Below are positions 44,397 through 53,162 of a stretch of 64,000 nt of DNA, piece by piece. The stretch comes from Verrucomicrobiia bacterium (lineage in GTDB: Bacteria > Verrucomicrobiota > Verrucomicrobiia > Opitutales > Cerasicoccaceae). Positions within the stretch are counted from its first letter, which is position 1; each line of letters begins with the position of its first letter. Both the position numbers and the translations under genes were made by a program. The stretch spans positions 186,001 to 250,000 of the forward strand of contig JAUIHT010000006.1 in assembly GCA_030432235.1 (NCBI GenBank), given 5' to 3'. The notes under the pieces were generated by a model. It did not search any database. It was not told the origin of the DNA and was given only the letters and a program-made list of their open reading frames with translations.

Positions 44397-44480
44397 AACA
44401 CCTTACCCGAGCGTACCCACAGACCGGGACTGCTCCCCCACCTTCAAACACTCCGCCCAAACGGAGCGCCTAGCCCAACT

Positions 44481-46499
44481 ATGCACACAATTATGACCCT
44501 TCTCACTCCCTGCCCGACTATCCGCAGGCTGGCCGCACTCTTTCTCTGCGGCCTCTCTGCCTCCTCCCTGATGGCGGATACGCCGGCACCCGCCGAGCCT
44601 CCCACACTCCTGGCTCCACTCCCCCGGCTGACGATTGACGGAGCTAACTTTGTCAATCCGCAGGGGGACGTCGTCCGCTTCTGGGGCACCAACGCGACCT
44701 CATTTTATCCGGAACACAGTGTGGCTGACGCCTACGCCGCAAACCTGGCCGAGCGGGAAATCAATCTCCTGCGCCCGCACCACCTCTTCCGGGCGAGCCG
44801 CGACTGGAACCCGGGCTTGGGCAGCGGCTCGTTCGTGGACTACAAGCAGGACTCGCGGACTTTCGACCCGGTACTGCTCGATCGTTTCGACTACCTCAAC
44901 GCCGCCCTCCAGCGCGAAGGCATTTACCTCGCATTTTCGGTACACTTTTCACGCCGCTACACCGCAGGCGATGTGGCCATCATGGACACAGACGAGGCCG
45001 ACGCTGCCGCCTGGCAGATGGCCATCAACGAACTCAATAGCTGGGACTGGAAGAAAGCCATCGATGTGCGCAAGGCGCTCCCAACCATCGATGAACGCGC
45101 CGCTCGCCTGAACGAGGAGTTTATCACCCGGCTGCTCAACCACCGTAATCCCTACACGGGCCTGACCTACGGCGAAAGCTCACAGGTGCTGACCCTTGAA
45201 GTCGTCAACGAATCCTCCATCGAATACGCCATCATTTGCGGAAACCGCTTTCCCGACTATTGGCAAAATAAACTCGTCGCCAAATGGAACGCCTTCGCGG
45301 TTGAGAACGGCGTACCGGATCCGGGTGACATCTACAAGCCCGCCACCCAGGACTTAAAGGTCCTGCGGGCGCGTTTTCTGATGCAGCTGGATGCCGACTA
45401 CTACAAACGTATCCGGAAGACTGTACGCGACAGCGGCTGCGATGTCCCCATGATGTATTCCAACCTGTGGCGCGGTGAAAGCGCGCTGGCCACCCAGGAT
45501 GCACTATCCGAGGTCATCGAAAACCATGCCTACATCGACCCGCTGGTCGTTCGCTCGGCCAAGGACGGCTTCAATGACTTTGCCTACCGTAATGCGCTCG
45601 CCGACAAGCCGTACTTCATTGGCGAATTCAATCAGGCCGAGGGCGCCCGGAACATCGAAGCGCAATCCCCCTACCGCACCATGCTAATGGTCGCCGCCCC
45701 CGCCTATGGAGATTTCCAGGATTGGAGCGGCATCGTCTGGTTTGCCTGGAATCACGGCACACCGCAAATCGGCCCCGACGGCAAGGGCGACCATGTCCAC
45801 CGAAACTCCAGTCTCGGTAGCATGGTGCATGATGCCATGATGACCGACCACCTCCGCACCGCGGGCATCATGTTCCGGCGCAGCCTGGTGGCAGCCAGCA
45901 AGCAGCCCATCACTCTATGGATCGACGAGCCCTATTGGGGCACGAGCTACAACCAACTGATGAACGGCAAGTACCGCGTCCAGCCGGGATGGTTCAACCA
46001 ACACGGTATTCGTCGCGACTATGGAACCGAGCCGCCCGAGCAGGCCTCCGCCCCCTGGTTAAAGGCCCAAACCGGACCAGTCATTGTCAGCGATACCGGG
46101 GAAATCGTCAAGGACACCGTGCGCCGCCAGCTTACCGTCGCGGCGCCCCAGGCCGAAGCTTTTAGTGGATTCCTGGACGGACAATCCCCCGTCGGCCCGA
46201 CGCATCTGGAAATTGCAGGCAATACCGGTTTCGCCACCGTCATCCTGGTCGCCAACGACAACAAGAACCTTTCGGAAAGCCAACACCTCATCATCAGCCG
46301 TACCGCACTGAATGCGGAGCTGGCAGAAATCAACGGCCCCGCTCTCAAGCTAGCGAATCTGGCCGGCAGCGGAACTTGGCAGTTCAAAGTAACGCGGCCT
46401 GCTGCCTCCGCCCCAACCACGCTCACACCGGACGCAGAAGGCAAGCTAGTCCTCCCGGAATCCACCTGGCATGAAGCAGAACTGGCGTTAACCCGGTAA
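44481..46499 (+). CDS. Secreted clan GH-A glycosidase, single-domain paralogue
   Basis: 672 residues. A signal peptide (about 1-32, LAALFLCGLSASSLMAD) leads into a TIM barrel (about 45-460). LEVVNESSIEY supplies Asn243-Glu244 as acid/base and YFIGEFNQAEG supplies Glu382 as nucleophile. A beta domain (about 480-672) closes the chain. It matches the catalytic half of the 39753-43013 protein over its whole length, including SFYP, NLWRGE, WSGI-WFAWNHG and SDTGEI, but lacks the two DNRLRE modules. The two may act on the same polysaccharide, one anchored and one free. It lies 84 bases downstream of the GntR-LacI regulator gene and may share its transcript. The CAZy family cannot be fixed by eye. 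Confidence 0.75.
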   Translation: MHTIMTLLTPCPTIRRLAALFLCGLSASSLMADTPAPAEPPTLLAPLPRLTIDGANFVNPQGDVVRFWGTNATSFYPEHSVADAYAANLAEREINLLRPHHLFRASRDWNPGLGSGSFVDYKQDSRTFDPVLLDRFDYLNAALQREGIYLAFSVHFSRRYTAGDVAIMDTDEADAAAWQMAINELNSWDWKKAIDVRKALPTIDERAARLNEEFITRLLNHRNPYTGLTYGESSQVLTLEVVNESSIEYAIICGNRFPDYWQNKLVAKWNAFAVENGVPDPGDIYKPATQDLKVLRARFLMQLDADYYKRIRKTVRDSGCDVPMMYSNLWRGESALATQDALSEVIENHAYIDPLVVRSAKDGFNDFAYRNALADKPYFIGEFNQAEGARNIEAQSPYRTMLMVAAPAYGDFQDWSGIVWFAWNHGTPQIGPDGKGDHVHRNSSLGSMVHDAMMTDHLRTAGIMFRRSLVAASKQPITLWIDEPYWGTSYNQLMNGKYRVQPGWFNQHGIRRDYGTEPPEQASAPWLKAQTGPVIVSDTGEIVKDTVRRQLTVAAPQAEAFSGFLDGQSPVGPTHLEIAGNTGFATVILVANDNKNLSESQHLIISRTALNAELAEINGPALKLANLAGSGTWQFKVTRPAASAPTTLTPDAEGKLVLPESTWHEAELALTR

Positions 46500-46540
46500 C
46501 ACCAACCCTGCGATTTGACGAAAAATTCAGCTTTTATGAA

Positions 46541-46569
46541 TTGACTTTAATTGTATTTTTAAGATACAT
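46541..46569 (+). promoter_or_regulatory. Putative promoter with TGTA-N9-TACA site 5
   Basis: TTGACT (46541-46546) and ATACAT (46564-46569) are 17 bases apart. The inverted repeat TGTA-N9-TACA occupies 46552-46568, between and over these boxes. The ATG at 46577 is only 7 bases beyond the -10 box, so the mRNA may be nearly leaderless. Confidence 0.6.
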
Positions 46570-46576
46570 ATATTCA

Positions 46577-47335
46577 ATGTTGCTTACCCCGCCACATACC
46601 TCGCATAGCGGCTGCATAGCCAGCCGGAATCACCGTAGACAGGCTTTTACCCTCGTCGAGCTGTTGGCCGTAATCGCGATTCTCGGTGTGCTGGCCGCAA
46701 TCCTGATTCCGGTGGTAAGCCATGTGCGCTCCACCGTCTTAAGTACTCAGTGTACCGCCAATTTGCGTCAAATTGGAGCTGGTTATCAGCAATATCTCAA
46801 TGACTATCAGGGAATCGTTCCCATCGGCTGGGTTAATAGAAATGGCGAGACGAACATCCAAGAAAAGTACAATCTACCTTATAGTGGAGGCTGGATTGAC
46901 TATTATTATAACACCATCCCCACCGAACAGCGGGTCATCATGGGGTGCCCCTTGCAGCGTGAAAACAAGGAAGACATCTGGAGAGCTGCAAATAAAACAC
47001 CCCAACAAATCCGTACTTACAGAACCTACGGCTTCAACGGAGACCTTGGGTTTGACCTCTCCGCCGGCGAAGTCAAACCCAAGCATATTACCCTCTATGA
47101 TAGCCCCGGCAGTACGATCTTGATCGCAGACGGCAACAATTCGGATGCGAACGGCACAGCTGGCTACTACAATGCTGGCATCACACATTACCGCTTACCG
47201 GAAGCGGTTCATGACGGCCAGGCCAACATCTTGTTCCTTGATGGCCATGTGGAGAGCCTGGCCCTTGAAGACATCCCCGTTGATATCTCGTCCGGTACAG
47301 ATGGACGCATCTTCTGGTATGGAACCAGACAGTAA
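46577..47335 (+). CDS. Solitary secreted pseudopilin-like protein (cluster D)
   Basis: 252 residues from ATG 46577; the TTG at 46541 is the -35 box. A basic leader is followed by RRQAFTLVELLAVIAILGVLAAILIP, a prepilin signature in which Ala replaces the usual Gly before Phe. The rest resembles the small verrucomicrobial pseudopilins: CTANLRQIGAGYQQYLNDYQG after the helix and HDGQANILFLDGHVESL near the end. No pilus machinery is nearby. It shares the TGTA-N9-TACA site with the GH116-like, GH-A and regulator genes, so it appears to be a regulated member of this sugar cluster rather than a housekeeping pilin. Confidence 0.78.
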   Translation: MLLTPPHTSHSGCIASRNHRRQAFTLVELLAVIAILGVLAAILIPVVSHVRSTVLSTQCTANLRQIGAGYQQYLNDYQGIVPIGWVNRNGETNIQEKYNLPYSGGWIDYYYNTIPTEQRVIMGCPLQRENKEDIWRAANKTPQQIRTYRTYGFNGDLGFDLSAGEVKPKHITLYDSPGSTILIADGNNSDANGTAGYYNAGITHYRLPEAVHDGQANILFLDGHVESLALEDIPVDISSGTDGRIFWYGTRQ

Positions 47336-47401
47336 AATAAGCCAACCATGGCATAGCGGATGTAAATTGGGTTAATTACGCAGTAAACAACTTCTCAACT
47401 A

Positions 47402-48175
47402 CTACCCGCCTGATGATTTTCCTGAAGCGCTTTTAGCGGCATCGCAGGTGGCTTTCGCATAGGTATTCTCAAAATCATCAGGGGAGACATTCGTAGAGGG
47501 GGCGAATATTCCCACCGCAGCGACAACCTGTTGGGTGTCGTCAAAGACCGGCGCAGCCACTCCAAGCAGCCCCGGTCCGTATTCCTCCATATTTAGAGCA
47601 TATCCGCGCTGACGGATCAAATCCAGCTCACGGCGAAGTGCCGAAGCATTGGTTATTGTGCTGGCGGTATATGAGACAAGCTTACGCTTGAGAGCGCGTG
47701 CGAATATCCCTGTATCGTCCCAGGCAAGGAAGACCTTACCCGGTGCCGTGGCATGCAGATCGTAACTGGCGCCGATTTCCCCCGTCACAGCGATTGGCTT
47801 TGTTCCTTTGATAACATGGATCATCATGGCCTGCTCTTCGTGGGGCACACAGAGGTAGGTAGACTCGCCCGTTTCGCGGTTCAGTTGCTTCATCGCGGGA
47901 AGTACTTGATCAAGCAGAGTGGTACGGTTACGGCTGCCGGCAAAGAACTGAAACGGGGCCAGCGTAAGCTCATAGACTGGGCTGCTGGCATGCTGGTGGA
48001 CCCACCCGAGGTCGGTTAAGGTTTCCAGTATGCGCAGGCACATGTTCTTGGAGACCTCGGCGCGGCGCGCTATTTCGCTAACGCCCAGCGGTTCGCGACT
48101 GTCCTTTATGACGCCCAGCACCGCGATGCTTTTGCGTAAAGCCGTCACGTTGTATTCCTGCCCGCTTTTCTTCAT
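47402..48175 (-). CDS. IclR family transcription regulator
   Basis: 257 residues. The N-terminal winged helix (about 8-70: VTALRKSIAVLGVIKDSREPLGVSEIARRAEVSKNMCLRILETLTDLGWV) and the C-terminal GAF-like effector domain (about 80-250, with LHATAPGKVFLAWDD, RQRGYALNMEEYGPGLLGVAAPVFD) are those of the IclR family at normal length. The effector is usually a small organic acid. It is divergent from the five-gene catabolic operon starting at 48331, with the inverted repeat TTGTTT-N8-AAACAA at 48272-48291 between them, so it most likely controls that operon. The start is ATG 48175. Confidence 0.9.
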   Translation of the reverse strand: MKKSGQEYNVTALRKSIAVLGVIKDSREPLGVSEIARRAEVSKNMCLRILETLTDLGWVHQHASSPVYELTLAPFQFFAGSRNRTTLLDQVLPAMKQLNRETGESTYLCVPHEEQAMMIHVIKGTKPIAVTGEIGASYDLHATAPGKVFLAWDDTGIFARALKRKLVSYTASTITNASALRRELDLIRQRGYALNMEEYGPGLLGVAAPVFDDTQQVVAAVGIFAPSTNVSPDDFENTYAKATCDAAKSASGKSSGG

Positions 48176-48271
48176 TCGGATTCCTTATTCATCACGTCCG
48201 CTCTTGGGCTTGTCCAATAAATTCACTCATCAGGGGACTTCAAAAAACGCGTTCGTATTATATTTGAAAAA

Positions 48272-48291
48272 TTGTTTGACATATGAAACAA
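48272..48291. promoter_or_regulatory. Putative IclR operator, TTGTTT-N8-AAACAA
   Basis: Perfect 6-base arms 40 bases before ATG 48331 and 97 bases before the divergent IclR start. The spacing and A/T-rich arms resemble known IclR-family sites. The upstream ATG at 48283 lies within it, which argues against using that start. Confidence 0.45.
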
Positions 48292-48330
48292 AAAAGAGAG
48301 CATGAAAGTCCTCTTCAATTCGACTCAACT

Positions 48331-49392
48331 ATGTCCTCCCTGTCCCCCGAAAAACTGAAGCTCCTGCGCCAGGGCTGCGTCATCCCGGCTGTACCGCTAG
48401 CTCTGGATAATGATCGTAAATTCGATGTCGCATCCCAGCAGCGGCTGATGCGCTACTACGTGGATGCAGGGGCTGGCGGTGTCGCCGTCGGTATGCATTT
48501 CACGCAGTTTGAAATTCGCAATCCCGGCATCGACTTGTTCAAGCCTGTGTTGGCCGCATGCGCTGAAGCTGCCGATGCCCAGGCTCAGAAAGCGGGCCGC
48601 CCTATCCTGAAAGTCGCTGGTATCAGCGGCGGGACGAAGACCGCAGTGGAGCAGGCGGAGTTAGCTGTAGAGCTTGGCTACGACTTTGCTATCCCGTCCT
48701 TGGCGGTGTTCAAAGGAGCGCTGGACGAGGACATGCTGTACCACATGCGTAAGATTGGAGAGGTCATACCGCTGCTTGGCTTCTACTTGTTGACGGGAGT
48801 CGGCGGCATTCATTTGTCCCATCGTTTTTGGCGTGGCGTCATGGAGCTGGACAACCTCTATGGCATCAAGATTGCGCCCTTCAACCGCTACTTCACGCTC
48901 GACGTCACCCGGGCGCTGGCAGAGTCGGGCCGCGTGGACGACATCACTCTTTATACCGGCAACGACGACAGTATCGTCTACGATTTGATCACGCCCTACC
49001 GTTACACTATCGGCGGTGAGGAGCGCACCGTCCGCATCGTCGGTGGCCTGCTTGGACAATGGGGCTGCTGGACTCAGAAGGCGGTGGAGCTTCTGGAAAC
49101 TTGCCATGCGATTTCAGAAGGCAGGCAAGCCCTGACACCGGATGTGCTGACACTCTCTGCCGAAATTACCGATGCGAACGCCGCACTATTTGACCCGGCC
49201 AATGGCTACGCGGGCAGTATTCCCGGCGTGAACGAGGTGCTGCGCCGCCAAGGGCTGATGCAGAATGCCCTGACCTTGAAGCCCAACGAAGTCATGTCGC
49301 CCGGTCAGCTCGAAGAAATCAATCGCGTGCTGGCCGCCTACCCTCATTTGCAGGACGACGGCTTTGTCTCCGCTAACCTCAAAAACTGGTAA
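48331..49392 (+). CDS. DHDPS/NAL-family aldolase or dehydratase
   Basis: 353 residues from ATG 48331. The TIM barrel has the family features: GCVIPAVPLALDNDRKFD at the N-terminus, a glycine-rich AGAGGVAVGMHFTQ (47-59), Tyr152 in LLGFYLLTGVGG, and the Schiff-base lysine in LYGIKIAP (Lys180). Members cleave or dehydrate 2-keto-3-deoxy sugar acids or form related bonds; the exact substrate here is unknown. It is longer than typical dihydrodipicolinate synthase (~290 residues). It is the first gene of a tight five-gene plus-strand operon (gaps of 6 to 19 bases) divergent from the IclR regulator, so a catabolic role is much more likely than lysine synthesis. Confidence 0.78.
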   Translation: MSSLSPEKLKLLRQGCVIPAVPLALDNDRKFDVASQQRLMRYYVDAGAGGVAVGMHFTQFEIRNPGIDLFKPVLAACAEAADAQAQKAGRPILKVAGISGGTKTAVEQAELAVELGYDFAIPSLAVFKGALDEDMLYHMRKIGEVIPLLGFYLLTGVGGIHLSHRFWRGVMELDNLYGIKIAPFNRYFTLDVTRALAESGRVDDITLYTGNDDSIVYDLITPYRYTIGGEERTVRIVGGLLGQWGCWTQKAVELLETCHAISEGRQALTPDVLTLSAEITDANAALFDPANGYAGSIPGVNEVLRRQGLMQNALTLKPNEVMSPGQLEEINRVLAAYPHLQDDGFVSANLKNW

Positions 49393-49398
49393 CCCCCT

Positions 49399-50454
49399 AT
49401 GCAGACTCTCATGGATGTCTTGAACCCCTCGGCGTTGCCGGAATACATAACGAGTGAGGAGCAACTCGAAGACCTGCTCTCGACTCCGGACCAGGGCTTG
49501 GTCGATGACTTCGCCAAGCTGGATGGCGATATCCTGGTGCTCGGCGTTGGCGGCAAGGTTGGTCCTACACTTGCCCGGATGGCCAAGCGCGCAGCCCCTG
49601 ATAAGCGCGTCATCGGCGTGGCCCGCTTTTCCGATCCGGAGGTCAAACGTCGGCTTGAAAGCTGGGGCGTCGAAACCCATTCGGCCAATTTGCTCGAACG
49701 CGAATCCGTGAAGGCTTTGCCCAAAGTCAAAAACATCGTCTACATGGCGGGCAAGAAATTCGGAACCGCCGGTCAGGAGCCGTACACCTGGGCCATGAAC
49801 GCGGTGCTGCCAACCTTGATCGGCGAAATCCTCGACGAGACCCGTTTCGTCGCTTTTTCCACGCTCTGCGTTTATCCTTTCTCCAACATTAATGGCCCCG
49901 GCAGCCAACCCGATAAGGATATTCCCACGCCGTTGGGTGAGTATGCAAACTCCTGCGTGGCGCGCGAGCGCATCTTCCAATACTACTCGGAGCGCAGCAA
50001 CAGCCCGGGCCGCCTCGCGCGCCTGAACTACGCCATCGATTTGCGCTACGGTGCGATTCACGACATCGGCCTTTGGGTGTTGAACCGCCAGCCCATCGAC
50101 ATCCGTACGGCGGTGGCAAACTGCATCTGGCAGGGAGAATCGACCAGTCACATCCTGCGCTGCCTGTGTCACGGTACGACACCCGCCACAGCCATCAACA
50201 TCGGCAAGGAGCGCCCGGCAATCGTCCGCGATGTGGCGATGAAGTTCGGTGAGATCTTTGGCATCGAACCCATTTTCAAAGGCGAAGAAACCGATACCGC
50301 CTGGTATAACGACACCTCCGAAGCGATTGGCCTCTTTGGTCCGACGCAAATCGATCTCGATACAATGATTCGCTGGAATGCCTGGTGGCTGCAAAACGGC
50401 GGCCTCCTCCACCACAAGCCCACGCATTACGAAGAACGCGAAGGCTCTTTTTAA
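49399..50454 (+). CDS. NAD(P)-dependent epimerase/dehydratase-like protein (extended SDR)
   Basis: 351 residues. The nucleotide-binding motif is ILVLGVGGKVGPTLARMAKR (core 49-56). FVAFSTLCVYPF (150-161) corresponds to the catalytic Ser/Thr strand, and EYANSCVARERIF (181-193) to the usual Y-x3-K segment. Tyr182 is present but the lysine position holds Cys186, so the normal redox chemistry is doubtful. The C-terminal part (WNAWWLQNGG) is all-helical. It is cytoplasmic, 6 bases after the DHDPS-family gene and 19 bases before the aldehyde dehydrogenase gene. A sugar dehydrogenase or dehydratase step is possible; because the lysine is missing, the function is kept open. Confidence 0.68.
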   Translation: MQTLMDVLNPSALPEYITSEEQLEDLLSTPDQGLVDDFAKLDGDILVLGVGGKVGPTLARMAKRAAPDKRVIGVARFSDPEVKRRLESWGVETHSANLLERESVKALPKVKNIVYMAGKKFGTAGQEPYTWAMNAVLPTLIGEILDETRFVAFSTLCVYPFSNINGPGSQPDKDIPTPLGEYANSCVARERIFQYYSERSNSPGRLARLNYAIDLRYGAIHDIGLWVLNRQPIDIRTAVANCIWQGESTSHILRCLCHGTTPATAINIGKERPAIVRDVAMKFGEIFGIEPIFKGEETDTAWYNDTSEAIGLFGPTQIDLDTMIRWNAWWLQNGGLLHHKPTHYEEREGSF

Positions 50455-50473
50455 ACCTCAGACCCAAACGAAC

Positions 50474-51970
50474 ATGCCCACAGTTTCACCATCCGCGGAA
50501 GTCATGACGCTGCAAAATTACGTCGGTGGCCAACTCGTCGCCAGCTCCGGTAGCGAGTACACCACCGTCAACAACCCCTCGCACGGGGAGCCTATCGCAC
50601 ACACGCCGCACTCGACCGTCGCCGATGTCGACCAGACCGTGGCCGTGGCCCAAAAGGCATTCCTGACCTGGAAAGCAACGCCCGTGCTCAAGCGGGCTTC
50701 CATCCTGTTCCGCTACAAGGAGCTGTTGGAACAGCACTTCGATGAGCTGACCGCGTTGGTCACACGGGAGAATGGCAAGACCATTCCTGAATCGCAGGGC
50801 GATGTGCGTCGCGGCATCGAGGTTGTCGAGCTGGCCAGCGGCATTGCGCAGCTACTCAAAGGCGGTCGTCTCCCCAATATCGCGGGCAACATCGACGGTG
50901 AGACCAGTCGCGAGCCTATCGGAGTCTGTGCGGGCATTACGCCGTTCAACTTCCCGGCCATGGTGCCGATGTGGATGTTCCCCATGGCGATTGCCTGCGG
51001 GAACACCTTCGTTCTCAAGCCGAGCGAGAAGACACCGCTCACGGCCATGCGCCTGGCCGAGCTCGCCACGCAGGCTGGTTTACCTGACGGCGTGCTCAAT
51101 GTCGTCAATGGCGCGCAAGAGGCGGTGGAGCGTCTCTGCACGCATACCGACATCGCCGCCGTGAGCTTTGTTGGCTCCACGAACGTGGCGGAGATCGTTT
51201 ACCGAACGGCCAGCCAGGCGGGCAAGCGCGTGCAGTCCGCCGGGGGTGCGAAGAACGCCATGGTCGTCATGCCAGATGCGGATATGGACTCCACCGTGCG
51301 GGCCATCATTGGCGCGGCTTACGGGTGTGCCGGACAACGCTGCATGGCGGGCTCCACGGTGTTGGCCGTCGGCCCGGTTGCGGATGAGCTCGTGGAGCGC
51401 CTCAAGTCCGCCATCGAGGACATTGCGTTGAAGGCTACCGACGAGCATCCGGACTCGGGCATGGGCGCGGTAATTGATGCCGTGGCCTGCGAACGCCTGC
51501 TCCAGACCATCGACCAGATTGAGGCTGACGGTTTGACTCTGGTCGCCGATGGCCGGCAGGACTTGCCGGAAGCCGGTTACTTTGTCGGTCCGACCCTGGT
51601 CGACGGCGTCAAAGTCGAGATGGACGTGGCGCAAACGGAACTCTTCGGGCCTATCCTTGCCTTTGGCCGCGTGCGTTCGCTGCCCGAGGCAATCGACTGG
51701 GCCAACAGCACAGGTTACGGCAACGGCGCCGTTATCTTCACCAAGGACGGTGGCTCCGCGCGCTATTTCAAGGAGAACGTCCAGTGCGGCATGATCGGCG
51801 TCAACGTCGGTGTACCGGCTCCGATGGCGGCGTTTTCTTTCTCGGGTTGGAATCGCTCTTTCTTCGGCGACCTGCATGTGCAGGGTGAGGAAGGCATGTA
51901 CTTCTACACCCGCCAGCAAGTCAGCTTCACGCGTTGGGACAACGACTACGTCCGCGCTCAGGGGTGGTAA
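50474..51970 (+). CDS. CoA-acylating methylmalonate-semialdehyde dehydrogenase-type ALDH
   Basis: 498 residues from ATG 50474; the longer frame from 50378 overlaps the gene before. The ALDH fold has ITPFNFPAMVPMWMFP (155-170), the coenzyme segment KPSEKTPLT and the catalytic Cys in AGQRCMAGS (Cys290). SAGGAKN (256-261 region) replaces the E-L-G-G-K motif with its general-base Glu, a hallmark of the methylmalonate/malonate-semialdehyde dehydrogenase (MmsA/IolA) subfamily, which makes acyl-CoA. The aldehyde here may be malonate semialdehyde, methylmalonate semialdehyde or a similar product. It is the third gene of the IclR-linked operon, followed by an iron-type alcohol dehydrogenase. Confidence 0.85.
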   Translation: MPTVSPSAEVMTLQNYVGGQLVASSGSEYTTVNNPSHGEPIAHTPHSTVADVDQTVAVAQKAFLTWKATPVLKRASILFRYKELLEQHFDELTALVTRENGKTIPESQGDVRRGIEVVELASGIAQLLKGGRLPNIAGNIDGETSREPIGVCAGITPFNFPAMVPMWMFPMAIACGNTFVLKPSEKTPLTAMRLAELATQAGLPDGVLNVVNGAQEAVERLCTHTDIAAVSFVGSTNVAEIVYRTASQAGKRVQSAGGAKNAMVVMPDADMDSTVRAIIGAAYGCAGQRCMAGSTVLAVGPVADELVERLKSAIEDIALKATDEHPDSGMGAVIDAVACERLLQTIDQIEADGLTLVADGRQDLPEAGYFVGPTLVDGVKVEMDVAQTELFGPILAFGRVRSLPEAIDWANSTGYGNGAVIFTKDGGSARYFKENVQCGMIGVNVGVPAPMAAFSFSGWNRSFFGDLHVQGEEGMYFYTRQQVSFTRWDNDYVRAQGW

Positions 51971-51989
51971 TCGCCAACAGGAGATTTCC

Positions 51990-53156
51990 ATGCCAACCAT
52001 ACATCGTTTCGACTGCGCGGCGACCATCCTGCACGGCGGCGGCTCGCGACATCAGCTCGGCTCGCTGACCAAGGAACTCGGAGGCAGCCGCGCTTTGGTC
52101 GTGACCGACCCGGGTGTCGTTGCGCTGGGCTATGTGGATGAAATCGTGGCTTCGCTGAAAGCGGCGGGCATTGAGGCCTGCATTTTCTCCGATGTGCAAC
52201 CGGACCCGACCAAGCAAAACGTCCTCGACGGTCTGGCTGTCCTGCAAGCAGAAGGCTGCGATCTGGTCGTTGCGCTAGGTGGCGGTTCACCTATCGACAC
52301 CGCCAAGGTCATTGCCGTGCTTCCCAACAATCCTGCCGATATGGCGACCTTTGCGGGGCGGCACAAAATCCCTCACGCCGGAGTACCGCTGATTGCGATT
52401 CCGACCACGGCGGGAACGGGGAGCGAACTCACCAAGGTGGCTGTCATCACGGATACGGACCGCGACGTGAAGATGATGATGCTTAGCGCACCTTTGCAGC
52501 CTCGAGCCGCGATTCAGGATTTCGAGCTGACCATGACCATGCCTCCGGCGCTGACCGCGGCGGTGGGCGTGGATACCTTCACGCATGGGCTGGAGGCGTA
52601 TGTGTCGCGCAAGGCCAATGCCATGAGCGACCCGCTGGCCTTGTCCTGTATCAGCCTGGTAGCACAGTTTCTGCGCAGGGCTTACGCCGACCCCGGCGAT
52701 CGTGAGGCGCGTGAGGCCATGATGGTCGCCTCAGGACAGGGCGGGATGGCTTTTTCGAACAGCAGTGTCTGCCTCGTCCACGGGATGAGCCGCCCCATCG
52801 GAGCTGTTTTTCATGTGCCGCACGGTTTGTCCAACGCAATGCTTTTGCCTACGGTCACCCGCTTTTCAGTCGGGGGTGCCCCGCAGCGCTATGCCGAGGC
52901 CGCACGCGCACTGGGAATCACCGACAGGGAGCACAATGATACCTACGCCTGCGACGCGCTATGCGATTGGCTGGAGACTTTGAATCGTGATTTGAAGATT
53001 ATGCGCCTTTCGGAGTGGAAGCATGCGGATGCGGAAAAGTTTGCCCAAAACAAAGCCAAGATGGCCCAGGATGCCATCGACTCCGGCTCACCGGCGAACA
53101 ATCCCAAGGTGCCGTCGGTGGAGGAGATCGTGCAACTCTACGAAAAGGTCTGGTGA
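51990..53156 (+). CDS. Iron-containing (group III) alcohol dehydrogenase
   Basis: 388 residues. The start ATG 51990 is fixed by AGGAG at 51979-51983. The nucleotide site is ALGGGSPIDTAK (95-106). The metal ligands are all present: Asp195 and His199 in GVDTFTHGLEAY, His264 in LVHGMSRP and His278 in HVPHGLSNAMLLP, the same spacing as in lactaldehyde reductase. The enzyme would interconvert an alcohol and an aldehyde with NAD(P). It is the fourth gene of the operon, right after a CoA-acylating aldehyde dehydrogenase, so the pair could remove or reduce an aldehyde such as lactaldehyde made by the DHDPS-family aldolase. The exact substrate is inferred only. Confidence 0.88.
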   Translation: MPTIHRFDCAATILHGGGSRHQLGSLTKELGGSRALVVTDPGVVALGYVDEIVASLKAAGIEACIFSDVQPDPTKQNVLDGLAVLQAEGCDLVVALGGGSPIDTAKVIAVLPNNPADMATFAGRHKIPHAGVPLIAIPTTAGTGSELTKVAVITDTDRDVKMMMLSAPLQPRAAIQDFELTMTMPPALTAAVGVDTFTHGLEAYVSRKANAMSDPLALSCISLVAQFLRRAYADPGDREAREAMMVASGQGGMAFSNSSVCLVHGMSRPIGAVFHVPHGLSNAMLLPTVTRFSVGGAPQRYAEAARALGITDREHNDTYACDALCDWLETLNRDLKIMRLSEWKHADAEKFAQNKAKMAQDAIDSGSPANNPKVPSVEEIVQLYEKVW

Positions 53157-53162
53157 TTTTTC

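Noticed and set aside
49186-50427. 413-codon minus-strand open frame opposite the SDR-like gene
   Set aside because: Long only because of GC-rich codon structure on the other strand; the plus-strand genes have domain motifs, tight operon spacing and sensible starts.
51080-52027. 315-codon minus-strand frame opposite the aldehyde dehydrogenase gene
   Set aside because: Antisense shadow of a well-recognised ALDH; no domain and no start signal.
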